DNA from: an uncultured Chloroflexota bacterium
GTDB lineage: Bacteria; Chloroflexota; Dehalococcoidia; UBA3495
Direction of reading: 5' to 3'
DNA: 6,485 bases
Assembly (NCBI GenBank): GCA_913031095.1
Contig: CAJWGH010000065.1
Location: 1-6,485 of the forward strand
Part shown: one piece after another, positions 1-6,485 of the stretch
Layout: each line of letters opens with the position of its first letter
Numbering within the stretch: the stretch's first letter is position 1
The notes under the pieces: generated by a model
What the model was told of the DNA's origin: nothing
Seen by the model: only the letters and a program-made list of their open reading frames with translations
The model's database searches: none
Program-made: the position numbers and the translations under genes

Positions 1-1196
1 ATGTTGAGACCGTAGTTGACACCTACTATTGGCTGTGCTCCATCCACCCTGTGATAGTGGTATTCAACCACGTGGGACGGGTCGAACTCTGGATTTATCT
101 TCTGGAGATGAGGCACGAACAGGTCCATTAATTCTTCAGGAGACTTCAGATACAATTCGCTACCCCGGCTGGGGTAGTTGCTGATATAAAGGATGTGCTT
201 TCCGCCGTACAATCTCCGATCGATCAGGTTTGTGTGCTCTATCAAGGCGACGAACGGCATATTTTGGTCAGCGATGTTCAGCCAGTATTTGTCTGTGAAT
301 GGCCGGTCCATCACTAGAATCATCAAGACTGCGGAGAGGTAGTCTATACCGTCCAGTTTGGATTGGTATATGTCGGGCATGCGCGGTACCAGTCTTGTGA
401 AGATGTACGAAGGCGTAGTGGCGATGATTGCATCATAGTCTCGGCGCTCATTATCGGAATCGTTCAATTCAACATCTATGCTGGCAGCCGAACTGCCCGA
501 ATCCACGATCTGGGTTACCCTGGCAGATGTGTGAACGACACCGCCCCTCTTTGCTATGTCGGCAACCAGATAGTCGATGACCTCGCCGAAGCTGCCCATG
601 GGGTAACCTAGACGTTCGCCGGTGCTTCCTTTCTTGCGAGAGCCGACCCGCAGGCGCATCTTGCCCCAGATCCAGGTCATGCTTATGCGGTCGTAGAACT
701 CCCCGAACTTGCCACGGAGAAGTGGCTCCCAGATGACTTTATATGCCTGCCGACCCATGCGTTTCGACAGCCAGTCTTTGGCCGTGATGTTCTCGAATTT
801 TTGATGGTTCTGGGTGTTCTTAAGGACCAGCGTCCAGAAGCCCACCTTTAGCCGGCTAAGCAGAGATAGAGGTTTGAATCTGAGGAGGTCCTTAGGAGTG
901 GCGAAGTTCCAAATCTTGCCGCCGTGGCCCTTGTCCAGATAGAAACCGACGCTAGATTCCAGCCAGGCTAGTTTGTCGCCCAGTCCCAGTTCCTCGATCA
1001 GATCGGCGATGTCGGTGTCGCTGGTGAACAGGTGGTGGTAACCTCGCTCCAGCCTTCCACCGGACACTTCAAATGTGGACGCCTGGCCGCCAAGAAAATC
1101 CGATTGCTCAAACACTTCTGCGAAATGGCCCTGTTTGGTCAATTCATGTGCGGCGGCTAATCCGGCCATGCCTCCACCGATTATTCCTACTCGCAT
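1..1196 (-). CDS. FAD/NAD(P)-dependent oxidoreductase, amine-oxidase/HemY-like superfamily (3' end off the left edge)
   Basis: Partial at its C-terminus: 398 codons run open to the left edge with no stop. The ATG at 1196-1194 is chosen because the dinucleotide-binding motif follows at once: residues 3-13 read VGIIGGGMAGL (GxGxxG type), with an acidic residue at the end of the second strand (EVFEQ, about 27-31) and a GG motif (LGGQAS, 35-40), as in FAD-binding amine-oxidase/protoporphyrinogen-oxidase/phytoene-desaturase relatives. A GYHHLF motif (52-57) follows, seen in a bacterial subgroup of these proteins often encoded near glycosyltransferases. Near the left edge the segment HRVDGAQPIVG resembles the substrate/FAD-closing region close to the C-terminus, so probably only some 30-50 residues are missing. 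It is expected to be soluble or membrane-peripheral. It overlaps the upstream flippase-like gene by 10 bp, so the two are probably co-translated. The substrate is unknown: a sugar nucleotide (UDP-galactopyranose-mutase-like chemistry) or an isoprenoid lipid are both possible. The superfamily call is firm, the role is not. Confidence 0.9.
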   Translation of the reverse strand, partial: MRVGIIGGGMAGLAAAHELTKQGHFAEVFEQSDFLGGQASTFEVSGGRLERGYHHLFTSDTDIADLIEELGLGDKLAWLESSVGFYLDKGHGGKIWNFATPKDLLRFKPLSLLSRLKVGFWTLVLKNTQNHQKFENITAKDWLSKRMGRQAYKVIWEPLLRGKFGEFYDRISMTWIWGKMRLRVGSRKKGSTGERLGYPMGSFGEVIDYLVADIAKRGGVVHTSARVTQIVDSGSSAASIDVELNDSDNERRDYDAIIATTPSYIFTRLVPRMPDIYQSKLDGIDYLSAVLMILVMDRPFTDKYWLNIADQNMPFVALIEHTNLIDRRLYGGKHILYISNYPSRGSELYLKSPEELMDLFVPHLQKINPEFDPSHVVEYHYHRVDGAQPIVGVNYGLN

Positions 1197-2275
1197 CGGT
1201 TGTCTTCCTCGGCAAGTTTTGGCTCTGCGGTCAGACTGTTAGATCGGCTGGCGGTGCTTATCTCGCGGAGGGATAGATTGTTCTTCCACAAGAGGACCAG
1301 CCCTGCGATGTTGACCGGCAGCCAAAGTGCGACCAGGTGTACAAACCCACTGTAGGCCCCTGCTAATGACGCCCCGACTCCCAAGGACATCAACGTCTGT
1401 TGGGCAACGATCTCAAAAGGCCCTATTCCTCCGATAGCGCTGGGTATCGATGTTGCCAGGTTAGAAGTAGCGGTTAGAAGCAGCACCACCAACAGCAACA
1501 CCGCCGCGGAATCGAAGTACTCGTTTATCCCGAAGGAGTAGGCCAACATGAAATACATGGAGCCTTCCAACAACCATACGGGCAGTGAGTATAGGAAGAG
1601 AGATAGGTGTTTGGATGGGGAGTTCAGAACTGCTAGTCCTGTCACAAATGTCCGAAAAATTGTTTTGACCTTGGGCCTGGGTTTAGCGGGGATGATGTTT
1701 AACCACCCTTCGGCCCGATTAGTAAAAGCTGGGGAACTGCCCAAGAGAGTGAATACCGTGAGCATTAGTGCGAATGCAACGATGATTACTAACAGGAAGA
1801 TTAGGCCGGTGGTTCGGGACACATCGGCAGCGCCGTCAAATTGGCCCAGCAACAACAGCCACGGCGCCGATAGGGCGGCGAACGCCAGTAGGGTTATGCC
1901 GTCATAGACCCGTTCCACTGCGACGGTTGCCAGAGTAGAACTGGTATTCACATCCTCGCGCCGGGCAAGGTAGTAGGAGCGTACAAACTCGCCTAGGCGT
2001 ACCGGTAGGAGGTTGTTGGCCATGTAGCCGATAACCACCACCGGGTAGAGTCGGCTCACGGGAAACCTTCCCATGGGGCTCAGCAGATAACGCCACCTGA
2101 TTGCACGAAAGAAGACGGCGATAAAATAGACGACGATGGAAGGTGCTAACAGATAATAGTTAGCTTCGCGCAAGGCGTCTTTGAGGTCTCCGATGTCCAC
2201 TTGGTAGAGCAAGAGCAGCAACAGGACTACGCTAACGCCGCCGCCCAGCCAGAATTGCCATTTAGTGGTGATCAA
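1187..2275 (-). CDS. Flippase-like / lysylphosphatidylglycerol synthase transmembrane family protein (AglD/UPF0104-like)
   Basis: Integral membrane protein of 362 residues, the usual length for stand-alone members of the PF03706 family. This family includes the transmembrane part of MprF and archaeal AglD, which acts in N-glycan assembly. Visible family motifs are FRAIRWRYLL (56-65), GYMANNLLPVRLGEFVR (83-99), ERVYDG (121-126) and PSAIGGIGPFE (278-288). Hydrophobic stretches near 10-24, 43-57, 76-90, 127-145, 157-178, 225-248, 257-275 and 305-330 suggest about eight membrane segments; the C-terminal 30 residues are polar. There is no MprF-type aminoacyl-transferase domain, so lipid lysinylation is unlikely. 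In this context a role in handling polyprenyl-linked sugar or lipid across the membrane is the best inference. The start is a TTG at 2275-2273: an in-frame TGA lies immediately upstream and there is no nearby ATG or GTG. The gene ends with TAG inside the next gene (10-bp overlap). Confidence 0.9.
   Translation of the reverse strand: MITTKWQFWLGGGVSVVLLLLLLYQVDIGDLKDALREANYYLLAPSIVVYFIAVFFRAIRWRYLLSPMGRFPVSRLYPVVVIGYMANNLLPVRLGEFVRSYYLARREDVNTSSTLATVAVERVYDGITLLAFAALSAPWLLLLGQFDGAADVSRTTGLIFLLVIIVAFALMLTVFTLLGSSPAFTNRAEGWLNIIPAKPRPKVKTIFRTFVTGLAVLNSPSKHLSLFLYSLPVWLLEGSMYFMLAYSFGINEYFDSAAVLLLVVLLLTATSNLATSIPSAIGGIGPFEIVAQQTLMSLGVGASLAGAYSGFVHLVALWLPVNIAGLVLLWKNNLSLREISTASRSNSLTAEPKLAEEDNRCE
1206..1210 (-). 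promoter_or_regulatory. Ribosome binding site (GAGGA) of the FAD oxidoreductase
   Basis: The minus strand reads GAGGA nine bases before the ATG at 1196, a near-consensus Shine-Dalgarno at normal spacing. It lies inside the last codons of the upstream flippase-like gene and supports the chosen start and the 10-bp gene overlap. Confidence 0.7.
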
Positions 2276-2350
2276 TCAACCAACCAAGTCCTAACAGATC
2301 GCCCCTTGGAGCCTGGAGTTAGTATACCTGGGGCACAAATCATGGGCCAG
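2276..2350 (-). other. 75-bp spacer between the Agl23-like and flippase-like genes
   Basis: This is the only non-coding stretch in the window. It contains a TATACT hexamer (2326-2321), five of six matches to a bacterial -10 box and about 45 bases before the TTG start, but no convincing -35 at 16-18 bases. It also holds a short imperfect GCCCC/GGGGC inverted repeat (2301-2305 with 2330-2334) without a following T-run. It most likely is an ordinary intra-operon gap; an internal weak promoter cannot be excluded. Confidence 0.4.
2289..2292 (-). promoter_or_regulatory. Possible weak ribosome binding site (AGGA) of the flippase-like gene
   Basis: The minus strand reads AGGA thirteen bases before the TTG start at 2275. 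The core is right but the spacing is longer than usual and the start codon is weak, so translation may be modest. No better Shine-Dalgarno match is present in the 75-bp spacer. Confidence 0.35.
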
Positions 2351-5050
2351 CTACCGGCTGAAGGAATAGTAGTCGCTCGTGAACCAGTCCTGCTTCAGGT
2401 CTCTAAATACCCAGTAGCTCAATATGCTGCGCCAGGCCTCTTTGCTGGAAGCCATGTTTTTGAAGAACTCCACGTCCTTCTGTAACTCCTCCTTCCAGTC
2501 CTCGTCTTGCCGCGCCTCTGATGGCCGCCGGTAGGTCTCGGGATACCACAGCAGGCTGTGGAGGGGCTCGCTCTTGTCATAGTCTGCCAGTTCCGCGTCC
2601 ATACTATCGGTGTGGCTCGATGCTAAGAGCAGATAAGATGGACGGAACTCGTTTTGTTCAGGCTTGGTTTCCAAGGAATTGCAGCTTGCGTTCCAGCCTT
2701 CTTCTCCTTCATCTTTGAAACATGTGAACCTCAGCAACCCATCGGATTCGGCGCTCCTCACGTACCATTGGAAGGGGTACCAGATATCGTAATCGACCTC
2801 CACTTCTCGCCTTTGTGTGAAGGTAGCTTCGGCGTCTATGGAGGGGTGGTCAAAGACTTGTTCCAAGGACGTAAATGTATCCTGGAGGTCTGATCCTCCC
2901 CCGGCGTAGACCAGCATCTCCCGGTTGGAATCGTCAAAAGTATAGCTCGCTCGGAGGGCACTCCAAGTGCCGAAGCCCAGAAGAAGAGAGGCAATACCGA
3001 TGACTGCAAGTGTACCGCCATTGGTAGAGGAAGTAGCCCTGATCAGGGCTGCGGCGATTATGAGAGCAAAGACAATCCCACCTAACACCGCCCAGTGCTG
3101 AGCGGTGAGCCCTTCCTGTCCATTGGCGCCGCCCGTGAATCCGTAAAGAACGAATACAGCTCCCAGCACCGCCATCGGTGCGATGAAGAATAGTCCTGCG
3201 GCCCCTTGCCGCAGTGCATCCCGCCAACGGATTGAATCAGCGAGGTCGCCCAGGAACTTGGCAGACAGGAATATCAACGGCAGAGTGATGTTGACCAACA
3301 GCCAGGGCATCTTCTCGCTGGCCAGTGTGTAGGCCAGGAATGTGACAGCGGACCAGACGGTCAATGCTATACCAAGCATGTCGCGCTTCTTTAAGAAGTA
3401 CACCGCACCGGCGATACCGAAGACCGCTGGGAGAAGCTCGTAGACCGGTAGGCCCACGAAATAGTAATACCATGGCTGGTTACCCCTGGCCACCTCTTGC
3501 TGGGCAACCCAGTAACCCATGCCCTGCCACGAGCCGCTGAACACCCCTGACATATTGGTGAACAGGGTTGTGTAAAGGGCTGCCCAGATTAGATAGAAGA
3601 TTCCCGCGCAGACCAACCACTCCTTGCCTAACCAACGAATCCCGATGGCGACCGATACCACTACGGCGGAGCTCAGTATGCCGAGAGCTACCACGTAGTT
3701 AACCGGGAGACCGTTGGCTGCCGCACCGATCGTCACCTCATTGGGCAGTATCCCATCGACCACGGCCTGGAGGTCGACCACGGGCGTGAATAGGAAGGCG
3801 TATAGAGCCGTTACGAAAGCTGGTATGGCGGCCAACAACACACTGCGTTGGAACGGATAACGATGGTAGATAAACGTCGACAACGCGCCTGTAACAAGAA
3901 GTATGGCCAAGGCTAGGTCCAATGCCGGTACGCCTTGAGTTTCGATGACGTCAGCTATAGGACGGTAGAGTAGTAGGGCCACGCCTGCAGTTACCGCTAA
4001 AGGCGCACCCACTAGGCATGCGAGGCGCCGGTTGGTTACTGCCGCCCGATTGACAATCCAAACGAGCACCGCGAAGCCCGCTATTATCGCTGCGACGTGG
4101 GCGCCTATGGGTAAGTCTTGCACTGGCAATAGCAGTGTTTTGCCGGCCCATGCAGGAGCTCCAACCAGCCCTACCGTGCCGTCCACGTTGGCGACGTTGT
4201 TCCCGGTCTGGGCGTCAGGGTTGGCCAGTGTCAGCCCGAATATGTCCTGGACTATTCCGGAAACGGCAGACCATTGAGGCAGAGTGATGGTGGTCAATAG
4301 CAACAGGAATCCTGCCGGCCGTCCCGCCTGGGATAGGCTGATTTGGCGCAATTGAGGACGTCCCCCGTTTACCGCCGCCATAGCCAAAGAGATTGCCCCA
4401 AGAACCGCTACCACTAGGTAAGCAGTTTCTTTCGTGGCGAACATCAAGGCCAGAACGGCCGATGCCAGGTAAAGATAACGCCTGTGTCCTTCGTGGATGT
4501 AACGCCACATCAAGATCAACAGCGTCGTTGCGAAAAACGCCATGATGATATCGTTGCGGCCGAACCGGCTGAAATATAGAAGTGTCGGCGACAACGCCAG
4601 CATGACGGCGGCCAGTAGCGCCCCGATGCGGCCTAGATGATCTCTGAAGAAGTAGGGAACCGCCACCAAGGCCGTCCCGAAAAGGACGTAACCTAAACGA
4701 GCGGTCACATCGGTGTCACCGAAGATCTTGAACATCAATGCGGTGAACTCGATCTGGAATGGGCCATGCATCCAGGGCGAATGGATGTAGTCGGTGCCGA
4801 AGATCCACGGCCAGCCGAGAAATGTGCCGTCGCTCTGGGTCAGCCGCCAGGCATAGTGCAGGTGGATGGCCTCATCATAATGGACTGTGCGGCCGCCCAA
4901 TTCCCAGAGCCGCATGACCAAGGCTACGATTATGACGGTCAAAAACCCAGCTTCCAAACGGCTAAAGGTACGCCCGGCCCAAGGGCGGGATATCGCGATA
5001 ATGGACGAGTGACCAGCCTTGGAGGGTACCGTCTCAGAGATGTCGTTCAT
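2351..5050 (-). CDS. Agl23-like (TIGR03663-type) GT-C-related membrane protein with extracytoplasmic C-terminal tail
   Basis: Complete, 899 residues. After a polar leader (1-33) and a first membrane segment (about 34-48), the first external loop carries HYDEA (D59-E60) and later HGP (95-97). The DE dipeptide, the HGP tripeptide and conserved arginines are the hallmarks recorded for TIGR03663, which resembles the N-terminus of dolichyl-phosphate-mannose protein mannosyltransferases; R118 and the SRFGRND segment (161-167) supply candidate arginines. FATKETAY (204-211), GSWQGMGYWVAQQ (506-518), QPWYYY (525-530) and EKMPWL (579-584) are further family-like blocks. Many hydrophobic segments run to about 698; residues 700-899 form a soluble tail with WYPFQWYVR (757-765). 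It is probably a GT-C glycosyltransferase or partner protein using lipid-linked sugar on the outer face of the membrane; the activity is inferred. The ATG at 5050-5048 overlaps the stop of the YYY gene as ATGA and an in-frame TAG lies directly upstream, which fixes this start; no Shine-Dalgarno is visible, which fits translational coupling. Confidence 0.9.
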   Translation of the reverse strand: MNDISETVPSKAGHSSIIAISRPWAGRTFSRLEAGFLTVIIVALVMRLWELGGRTVHYDEAIHLHYAWRLTQSDGTFLGWPWIFGTDYIHSPWMHGPFQIEFTALMFKIFGDTDVTARLGYVLFGTALVAVPYFFRDHLGRIGALLAAVMLALSPTLLYFSRFGRNDIIMAFFATTLLILMWRYIHEGHRRYLYLASAVLALMFATKETAYLVVAVLGAISLAMAAVNGGRPQLRQISLSQAGRPAGFLLLLTTITLPQWSAVSGIVQDIFGLTLANPDAQTGNNVANVDGTVGLVGAPAWAGKTLLLPVQDLPIGAHVAAIIAGFAVLVWIVNRAAVTNRRLACLVGAPLAVTAGVALLLYRPIADVIETQGVPALDLALAILLVTGALSTFIYHRYPFQRSVLLAAIPAFVTALYAFLFTPVVDLQAVVDGILPNEVTIGAAANGLPVNYVVALGILSSAVVVSVAIGIRWLGKEWLVCAGIFYLIWAALYTTLFTNMSGVFSGSWQGMGYWVAQQEVARGNQPWYYYFVGLPVYELLPAVFGIAGAVYFLKKRDMLGIALTVWSAVTFLAYTLASEKMPWLLVNITLPLIFLSAKFLGDLADSIRWRDALRQGAAGLFFIAPMAVLGAVFVLYGFTGGANGQEGLTAQHWAVLGGIVFALIIAAALIRATSSTNGGTLAVIGIASLLLGFGTWSALRASYTFDDSNREMLVYAGGGSDLQDTFTSLEQVFDHPSIDAEATFTQRREVEVDYDIWYPFQWYVRSAESDGLLRFTCFKDEGEEGWNASCNSLETKPEQNEFRPSYLLLASSHTDSMDAELADYDKSEPLHSLLWYPETYRRPSEARQDEDWKEELQKDVEFFKNMASSKEAWRSILSYWVFRDLKQDWFTSDYYSFSR

Positions 5051-6485
5051 CTATTTTGAGCCATGGATCGAACCATCTCGTAAATTATTACGCCGTCCTG
5101 TTGAAAGGCGCTTCTCAGGAATTTGTCGGCGCCTGCTAGGGTTTTGTCCCCGTAGGTCCTTCGCTCCCTTGGCCCCAGGTAAACATAGCGGACGCCGTAG
5201 TTAACCAATAACCTGAGCACCTCGGATGAATCATCACTGGTGTAGATGGTTCTGACATCGTCTTCTCGGTCATTGAGCGATGACGTGGAGCCTCGCCATT
5301 GGCGTTCGTGTCCCTTCCAACCGAGGACAGTCGGCAGGCCGGTGCTAGATGATATCCTACCAAAGTCCGAATAGTCGTCTCCAACTGCCTCGACCATTCG
5401 GCCCCAAGGAGCTTGATCACGCAGCCACTGGATTGCCGCATATTCGTCGGGGGAGTCCTGCTGCAGAAAGGCCAGCCCGTCGAGTGTGTTGTCGGAGATA
5501 GTGTGATGTTCTTGGAAGATTCCTGTCCGGTCCAAGACCGCCCCCACAGGATAGTAGAAGGAGAACACCACAAGCAGAAGAGCTATTCCGGCCCAAACGG
5601 CCTGGACTCCACGAATGAGTCTGCTCAAGACCCGTGGCATGCCATCCGAGGCTTGGATTGACCATAGATAGTACAGGCCGTAGGCGCTAACTATTCCCAA
5701 CAGCAGCCAAGCCTGATAATACGTCTTGAACACTGTGTTCATCCGCCGGAAGCCTCCACCGAATTGGTCAACCACGTGGAACAATTCAGCTCCGACTAGC
5801 AAGTATAGGGCGAGGCCGGCCAGCAGAAGTGGGAATGCTGTCGCCGGCGCAATGTTGAGTCTGACGCGTTGCATGGCGCTGAAGCCGGCCAACGCCACGC
5901 AGAATATTCCGGGCACTACCAGAATCGAACGGCTGCCGATCTCGCTCAGGGCTGGTACGATACCGTCGTCCATCCAAGTCACAAAGAATGCCAAAGCGGC
6001 CCATAGAACGAAGGGTCCTGCCACCGCGACAGAGACTAATACGGCCGCCGAATTGTCGTCGTTGCTCGGCATCTTTAGTCTGGTGACCTGGCGAATCAAG
6101 AACGAAACGGTCAGGAAGATTAACGGCCCCATCGCCAAGAACAGCAAGAAAGGTCGAGTGTTCACACCCAGCAGGGGTAGAATTCCAGACGTCGTTGCCT
6201 CGAAATCGAGGTAGAACGGTATGAACAGCGCAAGGCCTACCAGTAATACCGGTACTACGACGAAGGCCGCCCCTGCTGCGGCACTGTCTAACTTCCCTTT
6301 GCAATCTCCGTAGGCTTTGACCAACGCCGCCGCCCCGAAGATGACTGCGATAATTGGGAGGTCCCAGAGGTTAATGAATGCCAGGGATCCGATGAATAAG
6401 GCCAAGGAGGCCGATTCCATCGAATGATCCCTTAGCCAGGTTAAGCCCAGGGTGCGGGGGGACAAGAAGAAATTCAGAGTTAGGC
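5047..6485 (-). CDS. DUF2298 / Chlor_Arch_YYY family polytopic membrane protein (5' end off the right edge)
   Basis: Partial: the frame is open to the right edge, giving 478 residues of the C-terminal part; a TTG at 6465 is internal and not the start. Family signatures are INLWDLP (bases 6375-6355), the strongly conserved RMNTVFKTYYQAW (5745-5707, after a GAEL acid residue), then a soluble tail with DEYAAIQWLRD (5448-5416) and the run GRISSSTGLPTVLGWKGHE (5361-5305), followed by YVYLGPRER (5184-5158). About eight or nine hydrophobic segments precede the tail, which should lie outside the cytoplasm. Full-length members carry several hundred more N-terminal residues with the first GT-C-like loop, missing here. 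The family is found in Chloroflexota and Archaea, often beside TIGR03663 proteins as here, and is thought to be GT-C-like; no biochemical activity is known to me. Its TGA overlaps the next gene's ATG by 4 bp, so the two are probably made together and may form a complex. Confidence 0.92.
   Translation of the reverse strand, partial: LTLNFFLSPRTLGLTWLRDHSMESASLALFIGSLAFINLWDLPIIAVIFGAAALVKAYGDCKGKLDSAAAGAAFVVVPVLLVGLALFIPFYLDFEATTSGILPLLGVNTRPFLLFLAMGPLIFLTVSFLIRQVTRLKMPSNDDNSAAVLVSVAVAGPFVLWAALAFFVTWMDDGIVPALSEIGSRSILVVPGIFCVALAGFSAMQRVRLNIAPATAFPLLLAGLALYLLVGAELFHVVDQFGGGFRRMNTVFKTYYQAWLLLGIVSAYGLYYLWSIQASDGMPRVLSRLIRGVQAVWAGIALLLVVFSFYYPVGAVLDRTGIFQEHHTISDNTLDGLAFLQQDSPDEYAAIQWLRDQAPWGRMVEAVGDDYSDFGRISSSTGLPTVLGWKGHERQWRGSTSSLNDREDDVRTIYTSDDSSEVLRLLVNYGVRYVYLGPRERRTYGDKTLAGADKFLRSAFQQDGVIIYEMVRSMAQNR

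Noticed and set aside
363..611. Plus-strand ORF of 82 codons near the left edge.
   Set aside because: Antisense to the FAD oxidoreductase, whose minus-strand frame is open over all 398 codons and has the expected motifs.
1548..1907. Plus-strand ORF of 119 codons.
   Set aside because: Lies entirely inside the flippase-like gene on the other strand, without a recognisable domain; it is a shadow frame.
1187..2275. MprF-type lysylphosphatidylglycerol synthase as the specific function of the flippase-like gene.
   Set aside because: Only the membrane domain is present; the soluble aminoacyl-transferase domain of MprF is absent, and the neighbours suggest glycan work.
2321..2326. TATACT as a -10 promoter box.
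   Set aside because: No acceptable -35 hexamer at 16-18 bases upstream; a single five-of-six match is expected by chance, so it is noted in the spacer entry but not called as a promoter.
2301..2334. GCCCC...GGGGC inverted repeat in the spacer as a possible terminator.
   Set aside because: The stem is only five clean base pairs with a mismatched extension and a long loop, and no T-run follows on the minus strand; termination would also cut an operon that otherwise looks continuous.
5726..6304. Two long opposite- or alternate-frame ORFs (plus strand 5726-6214, 162 codons; minus strand 5786-6304, 172 codons).
   Set aside because: Both lie wholly within the YYY gene, whose frame has clear family motifs on both sides. 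The shadow translations are low-complexity or rich in R, S, P and T and match no family I know.
6463..6465. TTG as the start of the YYY gene.
   Set aside because: The same frame continues upstream without a stop to the window edge (hydrophobic residues), and the large N-terminal part typical of the family is missing, so the gene is truncated by the window.

Overview
The window carries four genes, all read from the minus strand and packed like one operon. Both outermost genes are cut by the window edges. In transcription order, from high to low coordinates, they are: (1) the C-terminal part of a DUF2298 / 'Chlor_Arch_YYY' polytopic membrane protein (5047-6485); (2) a complete 899-residue Agl23-like (TIGR03663-type) GT-C-related membrane protein (2351-5050); (3) a complete 362-residue AglD-like 'flippase-like / lysylphosphatidylglycerol synthase transmembrane' protein (1187-2275, TTG start); (4) an N-terminal FAD/NAD(P)-dependent oxidoreductase of the amine-oxidase/HemY-like superfamily (1-1196), whose last few dozen codons lie off the left edge. 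Gene 1 and gene 2 overlap by 4 bp (ATGA), genes 2 and 3 are separated by 75 bp, and genes 3 and 4 overlap by 10 bp.

The organism is most likely a member of Chloroflexota, perhaps of the Dehalococcoidia/SAR202 type. The pairing of YYY and Agl23 families is known almost only from Chloroflexota and Archaea. The start signals seen (GAGGA Shine-Dalgarno, TTG start), moderate G+C content and bacterial-looking proteins fit a bacterium better than an archaeon. This placement is an inference from gene content, not from a marker gene.

The likely theme is cell-surface glycosylation from lipid-linked sugars. Two large membrane proteins of GT-C character have extracytoplasmic soluble C-terminal tails. 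They are followed by an AglD/MprF-like integral membrane protein of a family often encoded near polyprenyl-phosphate-sugar synthases, and by a Rossmann-fold flavoprotein that could act on a sugar nucleotide or an isoprenoid lipid. The biochemical role of the YYY and Agl23 proteins has not been established as far as I know, so the cluster is a reasonable candidate for a poorly described bacterial, archaeal-like glycan-transfer system.

No RNA gene, CRISPR array, insertion sequence, convincing terminator or long repeat was seen. There is no gene-free stretch longer than 75 bp.
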